Assembly (NCBI GenBank): GCA_027003085.1
Contig: JALWYR010000174.1
Coordinates: 1-15,615 of the forward strand
DNA from: Flavobacteriales bacterium
GTDB lineage: Bacteria; Bacteroidota; Bacteroidia; Flavobacteriales; Flavobacteriaceae
Direction of reading: 5' to 3'
Length of the DNA: 15,615 nucleotides
Part shown: piece by piece, positions 1 through 7,197 of the stretch
Numbering within the stretch: position 1 is the stretch's first letter
Layout of the letters: each line of letters starts with the position of its first letter
Notes under the pieces: model-generated
Database searches by the model: none
Seen by the model: the letters and a program-made list of their open reading frames with translations, nothing else
Told to the model about the DNA's origin: nothing
Made by a program: the position numbers and the translations under genes

Positions 1-78
1 GTGGAAGACCTTATGATCCAAATCATGAACCAACCCCTTTTAACACTTATCAAAAAGCTAAATGATAAAATTCAATAA
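1..78 (+). CDS. possible 3' end of a gene cut by the window edge, frame uncertain
   Basis: Two plus-strand frames are open from the left edge. One (from base 1) ends at TAA 76-78 and reads like an amphipathic helix ending LIKKLNDKIQ. The other (from base 3) ends at TGA 63-65 with a Pro/Tyr/Asn-rich tail ending FNTYQKAK. Neither is recognisable, and at most one is real. The stretch is AT-rich like the genes at the right end of the window and unlike the GC-rich genes in between. No function can be given. Confidence 0.3.
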   Translation: MEDLMIQIMNQPLLTLIKKLNDKIQ

Positions 79-104
79 ATAAAATTTGGAAAATAACACA
101 GTTC

Positions 105-572
105 ATTTCGATGAAGTTCCCGAAGGGAACGACTGAGAAATCTCAAAACGGATGATTCATCCGGGGCGGAATTTGAGGTTCCTATTGTCCGGCCTGCACA
201 GAGATTCCTCGTCGCCGCTGCGCGGCTCCGTCGGAATGACATCGTTCTGCTATTGTAAACCTTGAAGGCGAAACCGTATTGTGGAATAACAAAGGGGGAG
301 GCAAATCGGATTCCCTGGATTCCCGCCGGAGCCTGTGCCCGCGCAGGCGGGTACGGGAATGACAAAAAGAATGCCCGAGGAGACCGAAGGGCTCAGAGGG
401 CCGCAAGGAGACGCCGCAGGCGGCTCCGCAGCCTGCGAGGGGAGACAAACGCAGTGCCGCAGGCGAAGCGTGCCGGCTCCCCGAGCTGCGTAGCGAGACC
501 GTCAGGGCTCGCGGAGCCGTGGAGGCAGACCGCAGGGCTGCCGGAACTGCGAAGGGAAACAAGGCGCGGCCT
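105..572. repeat. mosaic hairpin repeat, copy A (inverted relative to copy B)
   Basis: This non-coding stretch matches the reverse complement of 13026-13444 over most of its length, in the same internal order. From left to right it has: a hairpin unit at 105-141 (ATTTC...GAAAT ends, inner stem GTTCCC-GAA-GGGAAC); a 15-nt palindrome CGGATGATTCATCCG at 149-163; a second hairpin unit at 204-237 (ATTCC...GGAAT ends, inner stem GCCGC/GCGGC); a CTATTGTAAACCTTGAAG motif at 250-267; a third hairpin at 319-360 (ATTCCCG...CGGGAAT); and a GC-rich mosaic from about 362. Copy A has roughly 75 extra bases compared with B near 480-555. Long open frames here in several frames at once are by-products of the GC-rich repeats. 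Confidence 0.85.
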
Positions 573-712
573 GTGGTGTTGGTCTTTGGAAGCCGCAGGT
601 TTTCCGAGCTGCGAAGAAGACCGGCGGCGCCGCGCATAGCAAAGGCGCCAAAGGGCTTCGGAGCCATGCGTAGGCAGACCCGAGGGCTGCCGGAGCATAA
701 AAAAACAAGCAA
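573..712. repeat. degenerate GC-rich repeat mosaic between copy A and aroA
   Basis: This stretch continues copy A but has no clear partner in copy B. It contains diverged internal duplications. For example, GGCAGACC-CGAGGGCTGCCGGAG near 673-696 resembles GGCAGACCGCAGGGCTGCCGGAA near 524-546, and CCGAGCTGCGAAG at 604-616 resembles CCGAGCTGCGTAG at 481-493. No gene is supported. A short A/T-rich run at 698-720 lies just after the aroA stop on the minus strand, but it has only a very weak hairpin, so no terminator is called. Confidence 0.5.
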
Positions 713-714
713 AC

Positions 715-1896
715 TTATTTTTCCCAATCCTCCCAAAAACCCGGATAGGACTTGGCAACATTTTCCGGGTCTTCGATTTGCATAGCAGGAAACAAGCTTT
801 GTAGCACGGCAAAGGACATGCTCATCCGGTGGTCGTTGTAGGTGCGTATGCGGCCGTTAAAAGCGGGAAATTCAGCCGGCGGAATAATTTCCAACCAATC
901 CTTGCCGGAGCGGGTGCTTGCGCCCACCCTTCCCAATTCGGTTTCCAGGGCTTGGATGCGGTCGGTTTCCTTGATGCGCAGGGTTTGCAGGCCGGTCAGT
1001 TTGCATGGAATACGCAGGCCGAAACACGTAACGGCCAAGGGCTGGGCCAGGTCGGGAAAGTCGCGGCAATCGATTTCAAATTTATCCGGTAGCGGTTTGG
1101 CATGGCGACCCAAATGCAAAATATCACCTGCCCGGTGGGTTTGCACACCGAAATTTTCGAAAAGTTTTTCGGCCACCGCATCGCCCTGCACCGAAGGTTG
1201 CGGAAAATATGCCAGCCGAACGGGCCGGCCCGTTAGTGCCGTGCGGGCATAGTAAAAAGCCGCCGCCGACCAGTCGCTTTCCAACCGGAAGTTTTTTGCC
1301 GGCGGCCGGACAGGCGGAAGCACTTCGATGCTATCCCCTGTTTGACGCACCGGAACACCGGCTTGTTGCATCAGTAATGTGGTCATGCGGATATAAGGCC
1401 GTGATACGGGCATTCCTTGCAATTGTATGCGTATGCCCTGCCGGGTGCCCGGCGCCACCAACATCAAGGCCGTGATGAATTGGCTGGAAACGCCGGCGTC
1501 GAGCTCCACTTCGCCGCCTTGCACGGCCGCTTCCGACGGATGTATGCGCAGGGGCGGAAAGCCCGGGCGTTCGAGGTATTCGATTTGAGCGCCCAGCGAG
1601 CGCAAAGCCTCCACTAGCGGCCCTACGGGCCGCTGGCGCATACGCGACGTGCCGTCCAAAATGACGGTGCGGGAAGTAAAAAGCCCGTAATAGGCCAACG
1701 CAAAACGCATGGCCGTTCCGGCATCGCGGACGTCGATATGTGTGCCGGGGTAGTTGAGGGCGTTACGAAGCAAAATTGTATCGCGCGCCGCGGGCAAGGG
1801 GTCGAAACGGATTCCGGGAAAAAGTTTACCCAGCACCAGCAAGCGGTTGCCAATGCTTTTGGAGGCGGGCAGCGTAATGAGCGGTGGTTTTTTCAT
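715..1896 (-). CDS. aroA: 3-phosphoshikimate 1-carboxyvinyltransferase (EPSP synthase)
   Basis: The enzyme transfers enolpyruvyl from phosphoenolpyruvate to shikimate 3-phosphate, the sixth step of the shikimate pathway, in the cytoplasm. The 393-residue product shows the family motifs in order: PASKSIGNR (residues 10-18) with the substrate-binding Lys13-Ser14; DAGTAMR (58-64), which replaces the commoner NSGT form; the GTSRMRQRPVGPL block (82-94); SSQF (137-140); RDFPD (278-282) with the likely catalytic Asp282; KETDR (309-313) with the likely catalytic Glu310; and NDHRM (354-358). It is somewhat shorter than the usual 405-430 residues, but every active-site block is present, so it is probably functional. 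The ATG overlaps the ligA stop as ATGA, which suggests translational coupling to ligA. The gene ends at the edge of the GC-rich repeat and has no strong terminator. Confidence 0.95.
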   Translation of the reverse strand: MKKPPLITLPASKSIGNRLLVLGKLFPGIRFDPLPAARDTILLRNALNYPGTHIDVRDAGTAMRFALAYYGLFTSRTVILDGTSRMRQRPVGPLVEALRSLGAQIEYLERPGFPPLRIHPSEAAVQGGEVELDAGVSSQFITALMLVAPGTRQGIRIQLQGMPVSRPYIRMTTLLMQQAGVPVRQTGDSIEVLPPVRPPAKNFRLESDWSAAAFYYARTALTGRPVRLAYFPQPSVQGDAVAEKLFENFGVQTHRAGDILHLGRHAKPLPDKFEIDCRDFPDLAQPLAVTCFGLRIPCKLTGLQTLRIKETDRIQALETELGRVGASTRSGKDWLEIIPPAEFPAFNGRIRTYNDHRMSMSFAVLQSLFPAMQIEDPENVAKSYPGFWEDWEK

Positions 1897-3896
1897 GCAC
1901 GGCCGGTCATGCGCAGGTAGTCTTCTTCGCTGATGATGGGAATGCCCAGAGCTTGGGCCTTGGCCACTTTGGACGGGCCGGGCTTTTCGCCGGCCAAAAG
2001 ATAATCGGTTTTGGAACTGACCGATGAACTGACTTCGCCGCCGTGCCGCTCGATGTCCGCTTTGATTTGGTCGCGCGAAAAATGTTGAAACGTGCCGCTG
2101 ACCACAAATTTTTTGCCTTGGAGCACATTGTTTTCGGGTGCTTCCCGACGGGCTTCGAATTGCAGACCGGCCTTACGCAGGCGTTCCAGCATGGCCAGGT
2201 TGTCGGGGTTGTGGAAATACTTGTAGATGCTTTCGGCCACCACCTGGCCCACGTCGGGGGTTTGCATCAATTCTTCAACACTTGCCCGGGCAATACGATC
2301 GATGGAGCCGAAACGGCGAATCAGTTTTTTGGCCGTGCTTTCGCCCACATGCGGAATGCCCAGGGCATAGAGCAATTTTTCGGGCGGGCGCTGCTTGGAT
2401 TTTTCGATGCCGCGGAGGATGTTTTCGGCCGTTTTGTCGCGGATGCCTTCCAGCCGGATCAATTGCTCCTTGGTCAGGTCGTAGAGGTCGGCCGGGGTGC
2501 GCACCAAGCCGTTGTTGTAAAGCAATTCCACGGTTTCCTTGCCCAAGCCGTCGATGTCCATGGCATTGCGGCTAACAAAATGTTCGAGGGCGGCAATTTG
2601 CTGCGGCGCACATCCGGCGGTGTTTACGCAGTAGTAGTTGGCATCGATTTTGACCAGGGGTGTATGACAAACGGGGCATTCGGACGGGAAGCGTATGGGT
2701 TTGGCGCCTGGCAGCCGTTTGGATTTGTCCACGGCCACCACTTGGGGAATCACTTCGCCGGCTTTTTCCACATAGATGGTGTCGCCTTCGTGCAGGTCGA
2801 GGGCTTTGATAATGTCTTCATTGTGCAAGGAAGCCCGTTGCACCACGGTTCCGCCCAATATCACGGGTTCGAAAATGGCCACGGGCGTCACCTTACCCGT
2901 GCGGCCCACTTGGAATTCCACACGCAGCAGTTTGGTGGCCTTGCGTTCGGCGGGAAATTTGTAGGCGATGGCCCAACGCGGATATTTGGCCGTAAAGCCC
3001 AATTCCTGCTGTTTGTCGAACTCGTTCACTTTGATAACAATACCATCGGTTTGGTAGTCGAATTCAAAGCGTTTGACTTCCCAGGTGTTGATAAAGTCCA
3101 TCACCTGGTCCAGATTATGCGCCAGGGTGAAGGCTTCGCGGTGGAGCAAAAATCCCCAATCGATAAGTTTGTTCATGGCCTCGAACTGGGTTTTGACCGG
3201 CAGCTTTTCGCCCAGCATTTGCCAAGGGACAAAATCCAATCCTCTTTGGGCCACAATGCGGCTGTCTTGCTGTTTGAGCGTGCCGGCGGCCAGGTTGCGG
3301 GGGTTCATAAAGGGCTCTTCGCCCCGGGCTTTACGTTCGGCATTGATGCGTTCGAAATTTTTGACCGAAATCAGCACCTCGCCGCGCACAAAAAGCTCAT
3401 CCGGAACATCCGGTGCGTCGATAACCAGGGGCAACGAACGGATGGTCCGGGCGTTGTTGGTAACATCGTCGCCCTGGATGCCATCGCCACGGGTAATGGC
3501 TTCGAAGAAGCGGCCGTTGCGGTATTCCACGCTTAGCGATGTGCCGTCGTATTTGAGTTCCACGCAGTAGGTAAAGTCGTTGCCAATGGCCCGGCGCACG
3601 CGTTCGTCCCATGCTTTGAGGTCGGCAAAGGAATAGGAATTGTCCAGCGAATACATGGGGTATTTGTGCCGTTTGACCGGAAATTCTTTGGTAACGGTGC
3701 CGCCCACACGTTGGGTAGGTGAGTTGGGGTCGTAGAATTCGGGCCACTGCTGTTCCAGCTTTTGGAGTTCTTTCATCAGCATATCGAACTCGTAGTCCGA
3801 AATGCTGGGCTTGGCCAATACGTAGTATTCGTAGTTATAGCGGTTGAGGAGTTTTCGCAATTCCTCGATGCGTTTTTTGGCTTGTTCGCGGGTCAT
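1893..3896 (-). CDS. ligA: NAD-dependent DNA ligase
   Basis: LigA seals nicks in duplex DNA using NAD+ and acts in replication and repair. The 667-residue protein has normal length and a full domain set: the Ia/adenylation region with nucleophile Lys115 in LKYDG; TRGDG (135-139); LFVRGEV (168-174); FMNPRNLAAGT (196-206); DGIVIKV (284-290); the OB fold; a Cys4 zinc finger (Cys407, Cys410, Cys423, Cys429); helix-hairpin-helix repeats (about 440-560); and a C-terminal BRCT domain (about 590-664). The ATG at 3896 gives the canonical MTREQAKKRIEELRKLLN start. The last four bases overlap aroA. Upstream on the minus strand is the long inverted-repeat block. A near-match to a -10 box (GTAGTTTG, plus coordinates 3944-3951) lies about 48 bases before the start but is one base short of TAnnTTTG. 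Confidence 0.98.
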   Translation of the reverse strand: MTREQAKKRIEELRKLLNRYNYEYYVLAKPSISDYEFDMLMKELQKLEQQWPEFYDPNSPTQRVGGTVTKEFPVKRHKYPMYSLDNSYSFADLKAWDERVRRAIGNDFTYCVELKYDGTSLSVEYRNGRFFEAITRGDGIQGDDVTNNARTIRSLPLVIDAPDVPDELFVRGEVLISVKNFERINAERKARGEEPFMNPRNLAAGTLKQQDSRIVAQRGLDFVPWQMLGEKLPVKTQFEAMNKLIDWGFLLHREAFTLAHNLDQVMDFINTWEVKRFEFDYQTDGIVIKVNEFDKQQELGFTAKYPRWAIAYKFPAERKATKLLRVEFQVGRTGKVTPVAIFEPVILGGTVVQRASLHNEDIIKALDLHEGDTIYVEKAGEVIPQVVAVDKSKRLPGAKPIRFPSECPVCHTPLVKIDANYYCVNTAGCAPQQIAALEHFVSRNAMDIDGLGKETVELLYNNGLVRTPADLYDLTKEQLIRLEGIRDKTAENILRGIEKSKQRPPEKLLYALGIPHVGESTAKKLIRRFGSIDRIARASVEELMQTPDVGQVVAESIYKYFHNPDNLAMLERLRKAGLQFEARREAPENNVLQGKKFVVSGTFQHFSRDQIKADIERHGGEVSSSVSSKTDYLLAGEKPGPSKVAKAQALGIPIISEEDYLRMTGRA

Positions 3897-4030
3897 GGTT
3901 GGATGTTTAGGAAATTCAAGTTAGCATATTCGGCCAAATTGAGCAAACTACCGGGGCATTTTTTGTGGATATTGATTTTTTGGGCGCCCGGCTTCCGGCG
4001 TTCGGGGCGCCGCCGGCGGGCGGAGCCCGC

Positions 4031-4138
4031 GGCGGATGGCCGGATGTTGGAATGATTTTGCAGTCGCCCCGGCCCCGCGGCGAAGCCGCGGGGCCGGGGA
4101 CGTATTGATTTTCTGTCGGATAAGTCCGGCCATCCGCC
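4031..4138. repeat. nested inverted repeat with a perfect 15-bp stem
   Basis: The outer arms GGCGGATGGCCGG (4031-4043) and CCGGCCATCCGCC (4126-4138) are perfect 13-bp complements. Inside them is a second perfect hairpin: CCCCGGCCCCGCGGC (4067-4081), loop GAA, then its complement (4085-4099). A smaller stem GCGGGC-GGA-GCCCGC sits just outside at 4016-4030. The structure would be very stable as RNA or as single-stranded DNA. It has no T tract, so it is not a typical intrinsic terminator. Confidence 0.8.
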
Positions 4139-4168
4139 CGGCGCGCTGGTGCGCGCCGCGGCGGCGCC

Positions 4169-4211
4169 ACGGCTTGCACTTCGGCCGACGGAACGCCCTC
4201 GTGCAAGCCGT
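4169..4211. repeat. 11-bp perfect inverted repeat
   Basis: ACGGCTTGCAC (4169-4179) is the exact inverse of GTGCAAGCCGT (4201-4211), with a 21-base loop. A further small stem GCGCGC-TGGT-GCGCGC (4141-4156) precedes it. Both belong to the run of stems between ligA and the TonB-dependent receptor. Confidence 0.7.
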
Positions 4212-4718
4212 TCCTCACGTCGAAGCCGCCGGGCTGTCCGCTCAAATGCGGCTTGGGTGCGTTGGCTTTTGCAATGCCGCCGCCATGGTCTCTTGCGCTG
4301 CGAGCCCCTGCCGGCGGCGCAAAAGCTCATCCGCCCCTTCGCCGCATAACCGCTTCCATCCCTGGCGCTTTTGTCTCGGGCGGCAAGCCGCCCTCGAATA
4401 ATGAACACAGATCATTCAAACGCCGATTTACGATTCATTCCCTACTACTGCAAACATTGAAGGCCGGCTTTGCCATGCTTATCCGCGCCAGCGGGCGCAG
4501 CGGTATCCTTGCGCAGCAGCTGGCGAAAGTTTTTGTGCGGCGGCGGAGTCTCCGAGCTCCGACGAGGAGGCATACGCACGCCGCCATACAAAAACCGCCG
4601 GATGCAAGCAAGATAATAGCGGAGCACGCGGTGGCCGCCACGTGAATGCATTGCCGGTTGAGCCGGAGGCAAAAGCCGGCAATCTGCATGAACGTGAGCG
4701 GCCAGGCGCCCAAAACAT

Positions 4719-4754
4719 AAAAAAGGAAACGGGGACCCAAAAATTCGGATCCCC
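4719..4754 (-). terminator. intrinsic terminator of the TonB-dependent receptor gene
   Basis: Read on the minus strand, GGGGATCC (4754-4747) pairs with GGGTCCCC (4738-4731) over 8 bp including one G-T wobble, around an 8-base loop. A T-rich tail GTTTCCTTTTTT follows to 4719. It starts about 50 bases after the receptor stop codon and points in the right direction. Confidence 0.8.
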
Positions 4755-4805
4755 GCCCTTAGCTATGAATAAAACCACTTGCCATCCGCCAGCTACGCGG
4801 ATATT

Positions 4806-7163
4806 TTAAATACGAACGTTCAATGTCAAGAAAAACTGCCGGCCTGCTTGCGGAAATACGTAGGCGGTATTGCCCCACATGTATCCGTTGGCGGCATATT
4901 TCACTGCAAATATATTAATTATTTTGAATTTGAGCAAATATTTCACGGATTTTTTCCGGATTTTATTTTCGTAGGTCAGGACAAAGTTTTCAACATGATA
5001 GGCCGGAAGAACGGATTCGGGAATGTTGCGGTTGTCCAAATACTGCTTTCCTACATATTTTCCGGTCAGTTCGGCCCGGATTTGATGGCCAAGGGCATAG
5101 CCGATGTGCAACGAACCCGTAACCGCCGGCGAATAGGAAATTTGTGTGTTGCCGTAGGATTTGTAACGGTTGCCGTCCCAGCCGTGATAGTCCAAATTCC
5201 GGTTGTCGCTCAACGTAAATGCGGCCGACAAATCCCAAGGGCCCCGGCGGTAGGCCAAGCTGTTTTCGATACCCGCCCGGTAACTGCGACCCACATTTTC
5301 GCGAATGGGATAACCCGTAGGGTTCAACCGGCCCGAATAAACCAACTGGTTGCGGTAGTACATCAAGTAAAAGGTCGATTTCCAATGAAAGCGTTCACCG
5401 GAAAAACGAACGCCCGTTTCCCAGTCGTTCAGGGTTTCGGGCTTGGGTTTGATGCTGTTTTCCTTGTAGTCGGTCCGGTTGGGTTCGCGGTGGGCACGGG
5501 CCAGCGAAGTGTAGAACGACCAATGCTCACCGGCTCGATAAAACAGACCAATTTTGGGGTTGATAAAAAGTAAGCGGTCGTTGACCGAGAAACGTTCATC
5601 TTGGTCAAAAGTGCGCTCGGGGTCGAAACGGGCCGTATAATCCAGCTTGCGGATTTGGATGTCGGTGTAAAGGTTAATCCGGTCGCTTAGCAGGTATTCG
5701 GTTTTCACGAACGCGTTCCATTCGGTTTTGGTGCCGGTGTTGAAATAGTAGGTATGGCCTTTTTCGCTGCCGGAGGCATAGCGGGCCCAAATGATTTTGC
5801 CGAAATGGTCGCCCGTGTAGCGGTTGGCTCCCAAGCCGAGCGTCCACTGCATTGCTCCGGTTTGACGTTGCATACCGGCAATAAAGCCATAAAAATCGTT
5901 GTCCAGCCACTTACGGCGGATCAAATCGGTATGGCGAATGGTATCGGTGCCGAAAACCAAGGGGGCTAGGCCGTATTTGTCGAATGATTGGTCTTGTTTG
6001 TATTGTTCGTAGTATCCATAGCCCTTGGTGTAGTGGGCGGTGAGCCGGTATTGCACGCCGGCCGAAGGGCGGAAGGAGTAATGGAGTTGATAATGATTTT
6101 GCGTGTAGTCGTCCACTTGGTCTTTGTAGTAATCCACCACGTTCCATTGGTCGTCGTAGATGGCGCCGGCATAATTGAAAGTGGGATTGGTTCGGAAGGT
6201 TTCCCAATCCACGCCATACCAGGCCTGATAGGTGCGTTCGTGGCCGCCGAAATGAATCAAACTCAGCCGGTGATGTCCGGCGCGGTATGTAGCAGCCAAA
6301 TAATGCGACCGCATCCGCGAAAAGGCACGGTCCACATAGCCGTCGGAACGTATGCCCGACCAACGGGCCAGCACCGATAAATACTTGCCCAACAAGCCCG
6401 TTGAACCGGCCAAAGACACCTTAGCCGTGTTAAAGGAACCCAGCACGGACGAAAAACGGAAATAGGGCTTGGCCGAAAAAGTTTCGGTTTGCAAATCGAT
6501 GTTGGCACCAAAAGCTCCCGTTCCGAAATTGGATGTTCCGATGCCCCGTTGCACCTGCACCGAACGCACCGAGGTCAGGAAATCGGGAATGTCCACCCAA
6601 TACACCGATTGGCTTTCGGGATCGTTGAGCGGAATGCCGTTGAGGCTCACATTGATTTGCTGCGGACTGATGCCCCGGATGCGGATGCCCGTGTAGCCCA
6701 CCCCGTTGCCGGCATCGGAAAAACTAACCACCGAAGGCAAATCCTCCAACACATAAGGCACATCTTGGGCATCCAAACGCCGGCGGATTTGTTCGCGCGT
6801 CAAATTATCCTTGGACACGGGCGTTTGGTCGCCGGCCCGCGACAGGTTTACCGTTATGGCTTGAAGCTGTTCGGTGGCGGGATGAAGTTCCAGTGTCAAA
6901 TGTACATCACGGTCGAGTGTGATTTTCCGGTTGAGTTTTATATCCTTGTAGGATACGGATAAATGATAGGTTCCGGCCGGGAGTTGGAACCGGAAATGTC
7001 CATAGCGACCGGTGATTTGTTCATTACCGGTTTCCGTAATGCGTAACCGGGCTCCGCCAACGGGATTTCCCTCGTAGGTTACAATTCCACTCAACCGGTG
7101 ATTTTCCACTTGGGCTGCCAATAGTTGGCTCCACAAAAAAATCAATAAAAAAAATCTTCGCAT
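4806..7163 (-). CDS. TonB-dependent outer-membrane receptor under TPP riboswitch control (probable thiamine uptake)
   Basis: The 785-residue protein starts with a signal peptide (MRRFFLLIFLWSQLLAAQ). A carboxypeptidase-like regulatory domain follows (about residues 25-95, LSGIVTYEGNPVGGARL onward), typical of Bacteroidota receptors. Next comes a plug domain (about 105-235, with VLEDLPSV, IRIRGI, LNGIPLNDPESQ, VQVQRGIGTSNFG) and then a 22-strand-type barrel ending in an aromatic/hydrophobic C-terminus (FFLTLNVRI). It should move a scarce substrate across the outer membrane using TonB-ExbBD energy. The substrate is inferred from the TPP riboswitch in its leader. Riboswitch-linked TonB-dependent thiamine receptors are known in Bacteroidota, but no PnuT-type permease or thiamine kinase lies nearby. 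A GTG start at 7193 would add ten residues. The ATG at 7163 is chosen because it puts the signal peptide at the N-terminus and lies in the regulatory hairpin. Confidence 0.93.
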   Translation of the reverse strand: MRRFFLLIFLWSQLLAAQVENHRLSGIVTYEGNPVGGARLRITETGNEQITGRYGHFRFQLPAGTYHLSVSYKDIKLNRKITLDRDVHLTLELHPATEQLQAITVNLSRAGDQTPVSKDNLTREQIRRRLDAQDVPYVLEDLPSVVSFSDAGNGVGYTGIRIRGISPQQINVSLNGIPLNDPESQSVYWVDIPDFLTSVRSVQVQRGIGTSNFGTGAFGANIDLQTETFSAKPYFRFSSVLGSFNTAKVSLAGSTGLLGKYLSVLARWSGIRSDGYVDRAFSRMRSHYLAATYRAGHHRLSLIHFGGHERTYQAWYGVDWETFRTNPTFNYAGAIYDDQWNVVDYYKDQVDDYTQNHYQLHYSFRPSAGVQYRLTAHYTKGYGYYEQYKQDQSFDKYGLAPLVFGTDTIRHTDLIRRKWLDNDFYGFIAGMQRQTGAMQWTLGLGANRYTGDHFGKIIWARYASGSEKGHTYYFNTGTKTEWNAFVKTEYLLSDRINLYTDIQIRKLDYTARFDPERTFDQDERFSVNDRLLFINPKIGLFYRAGEHWSFYTSLARAHREPNRTDYKENSIKPKPETLNDWETGVRFSGERFHWKSTFYLMYYRNQLVYSGRLNPTGYPIRENVGRSYRAGIENSLAYRRGPWDLSAAFTLSDNRNLDYHGWDGNRYKSYGNTQISYSPAVTGSLHIGYALGHQIRAELTGKYVGKQYLDNRNIPESVLPAYHVENFVLTYENKIRKKSVKYLLKFKIINIFAVKYAANGYMWGNTAYVFPQAGRQFFLTLNVRI

Positions 7164-7184
7164 CGTTTTTTGAACTTTGCGAAG
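7147..7184 (-). promoter_or_regulatory. riboswitch expression platform: start-codon hairpin followed by T8
   Basis: On the minus strand CTTCGCA (7184-7178) pairs perfectly with TGCGAAG (7162-7156), whose first two bases are the last two of the receptor ATG. An A and eight Ts (7154-7147) follow. The hairpin could hide the start codon, terminate transcription, or both. CCCTTCG (7186-7180) can instead pair with CGAAGGG (7278-7272) in the aptamer's P1/P2 5' strand, so the two foldings exclude each other. Confidence 0.7.
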
Positions 7185-7197
7185 GGCGATCACACGT

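Larger units (their letters stand above)
3978..4715. repeat. imperfect terminal inverted repeats bounding the GC-rich block
   Basis: TTTTGGGCGCC-C-GGC at 3978-3992 is matched by its inverse at 4701-4715 with one mismatch in 15. The first 11 bases pair perfectly (3978-3988 with 4705-4715). The pair encloses nearly all of the GC-rich non-coding block. No target-site duplication is visible outside the ends and there is no transposase, so a non-autonomous element is possible but unproven. Chance pairing in GC-rich DNA is a real alternative. Confidence 0.35.
3897..4805. other. 900-bp GC-rich non-coding block dense in inverted repeats
   Basis: No frame here gives a recognisable protein. The translations are Arg/Pro/Ala-rich on both strands, as expected of GC-rich non-coding DNA. 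The left part holds nested and adjacent inverted repeats at 4016-4030, 4031-4138, 4067-4099, 4141-4156 and 4169-4211. At 4446-4463 there is a copy of the CTACTGCAAACATTGAAG motif that also occurs in and beside copies A and B. Near the right end are the terminator of the TonB-dependent receptor gene and a small hairpin (ATCCGC/GCGGAT, 4784-4802) directly after its stop codon. The block is bounded by an imperfect 15-bp inverted repeat, listed separately. Confidence 0.6.

Noticed and set aside
182..812. Overlapping open frames on both strands between 180 and 812
   Set aside because: They lie in the GC-rich mosaic repeat, where several frames stay open by composition, and none gives a recognisable protein.
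2043..3536. Open frame of 497 codons on the plus strand opposite ligA
   Set aside because: It is antisense to a complete, motif-rich ligA. Its His/Gly/Phe-rich translation resembles no family and is explained by ligA codon usage.
3893..4645. Arg/Ala/Pro-rich open frames in the ligA-receptor intergenic block
   Set aside because: Several frames are open at once over stems and palindromes, and no domain is recognisable.
7164..7193. GTG start ten codons upstream for the TonB-dependent receptor
   Set aside because: It would put a charged segment before the signal peptide and lies in the switch segment of the riboswitch. The ATG at 7163 fits better.
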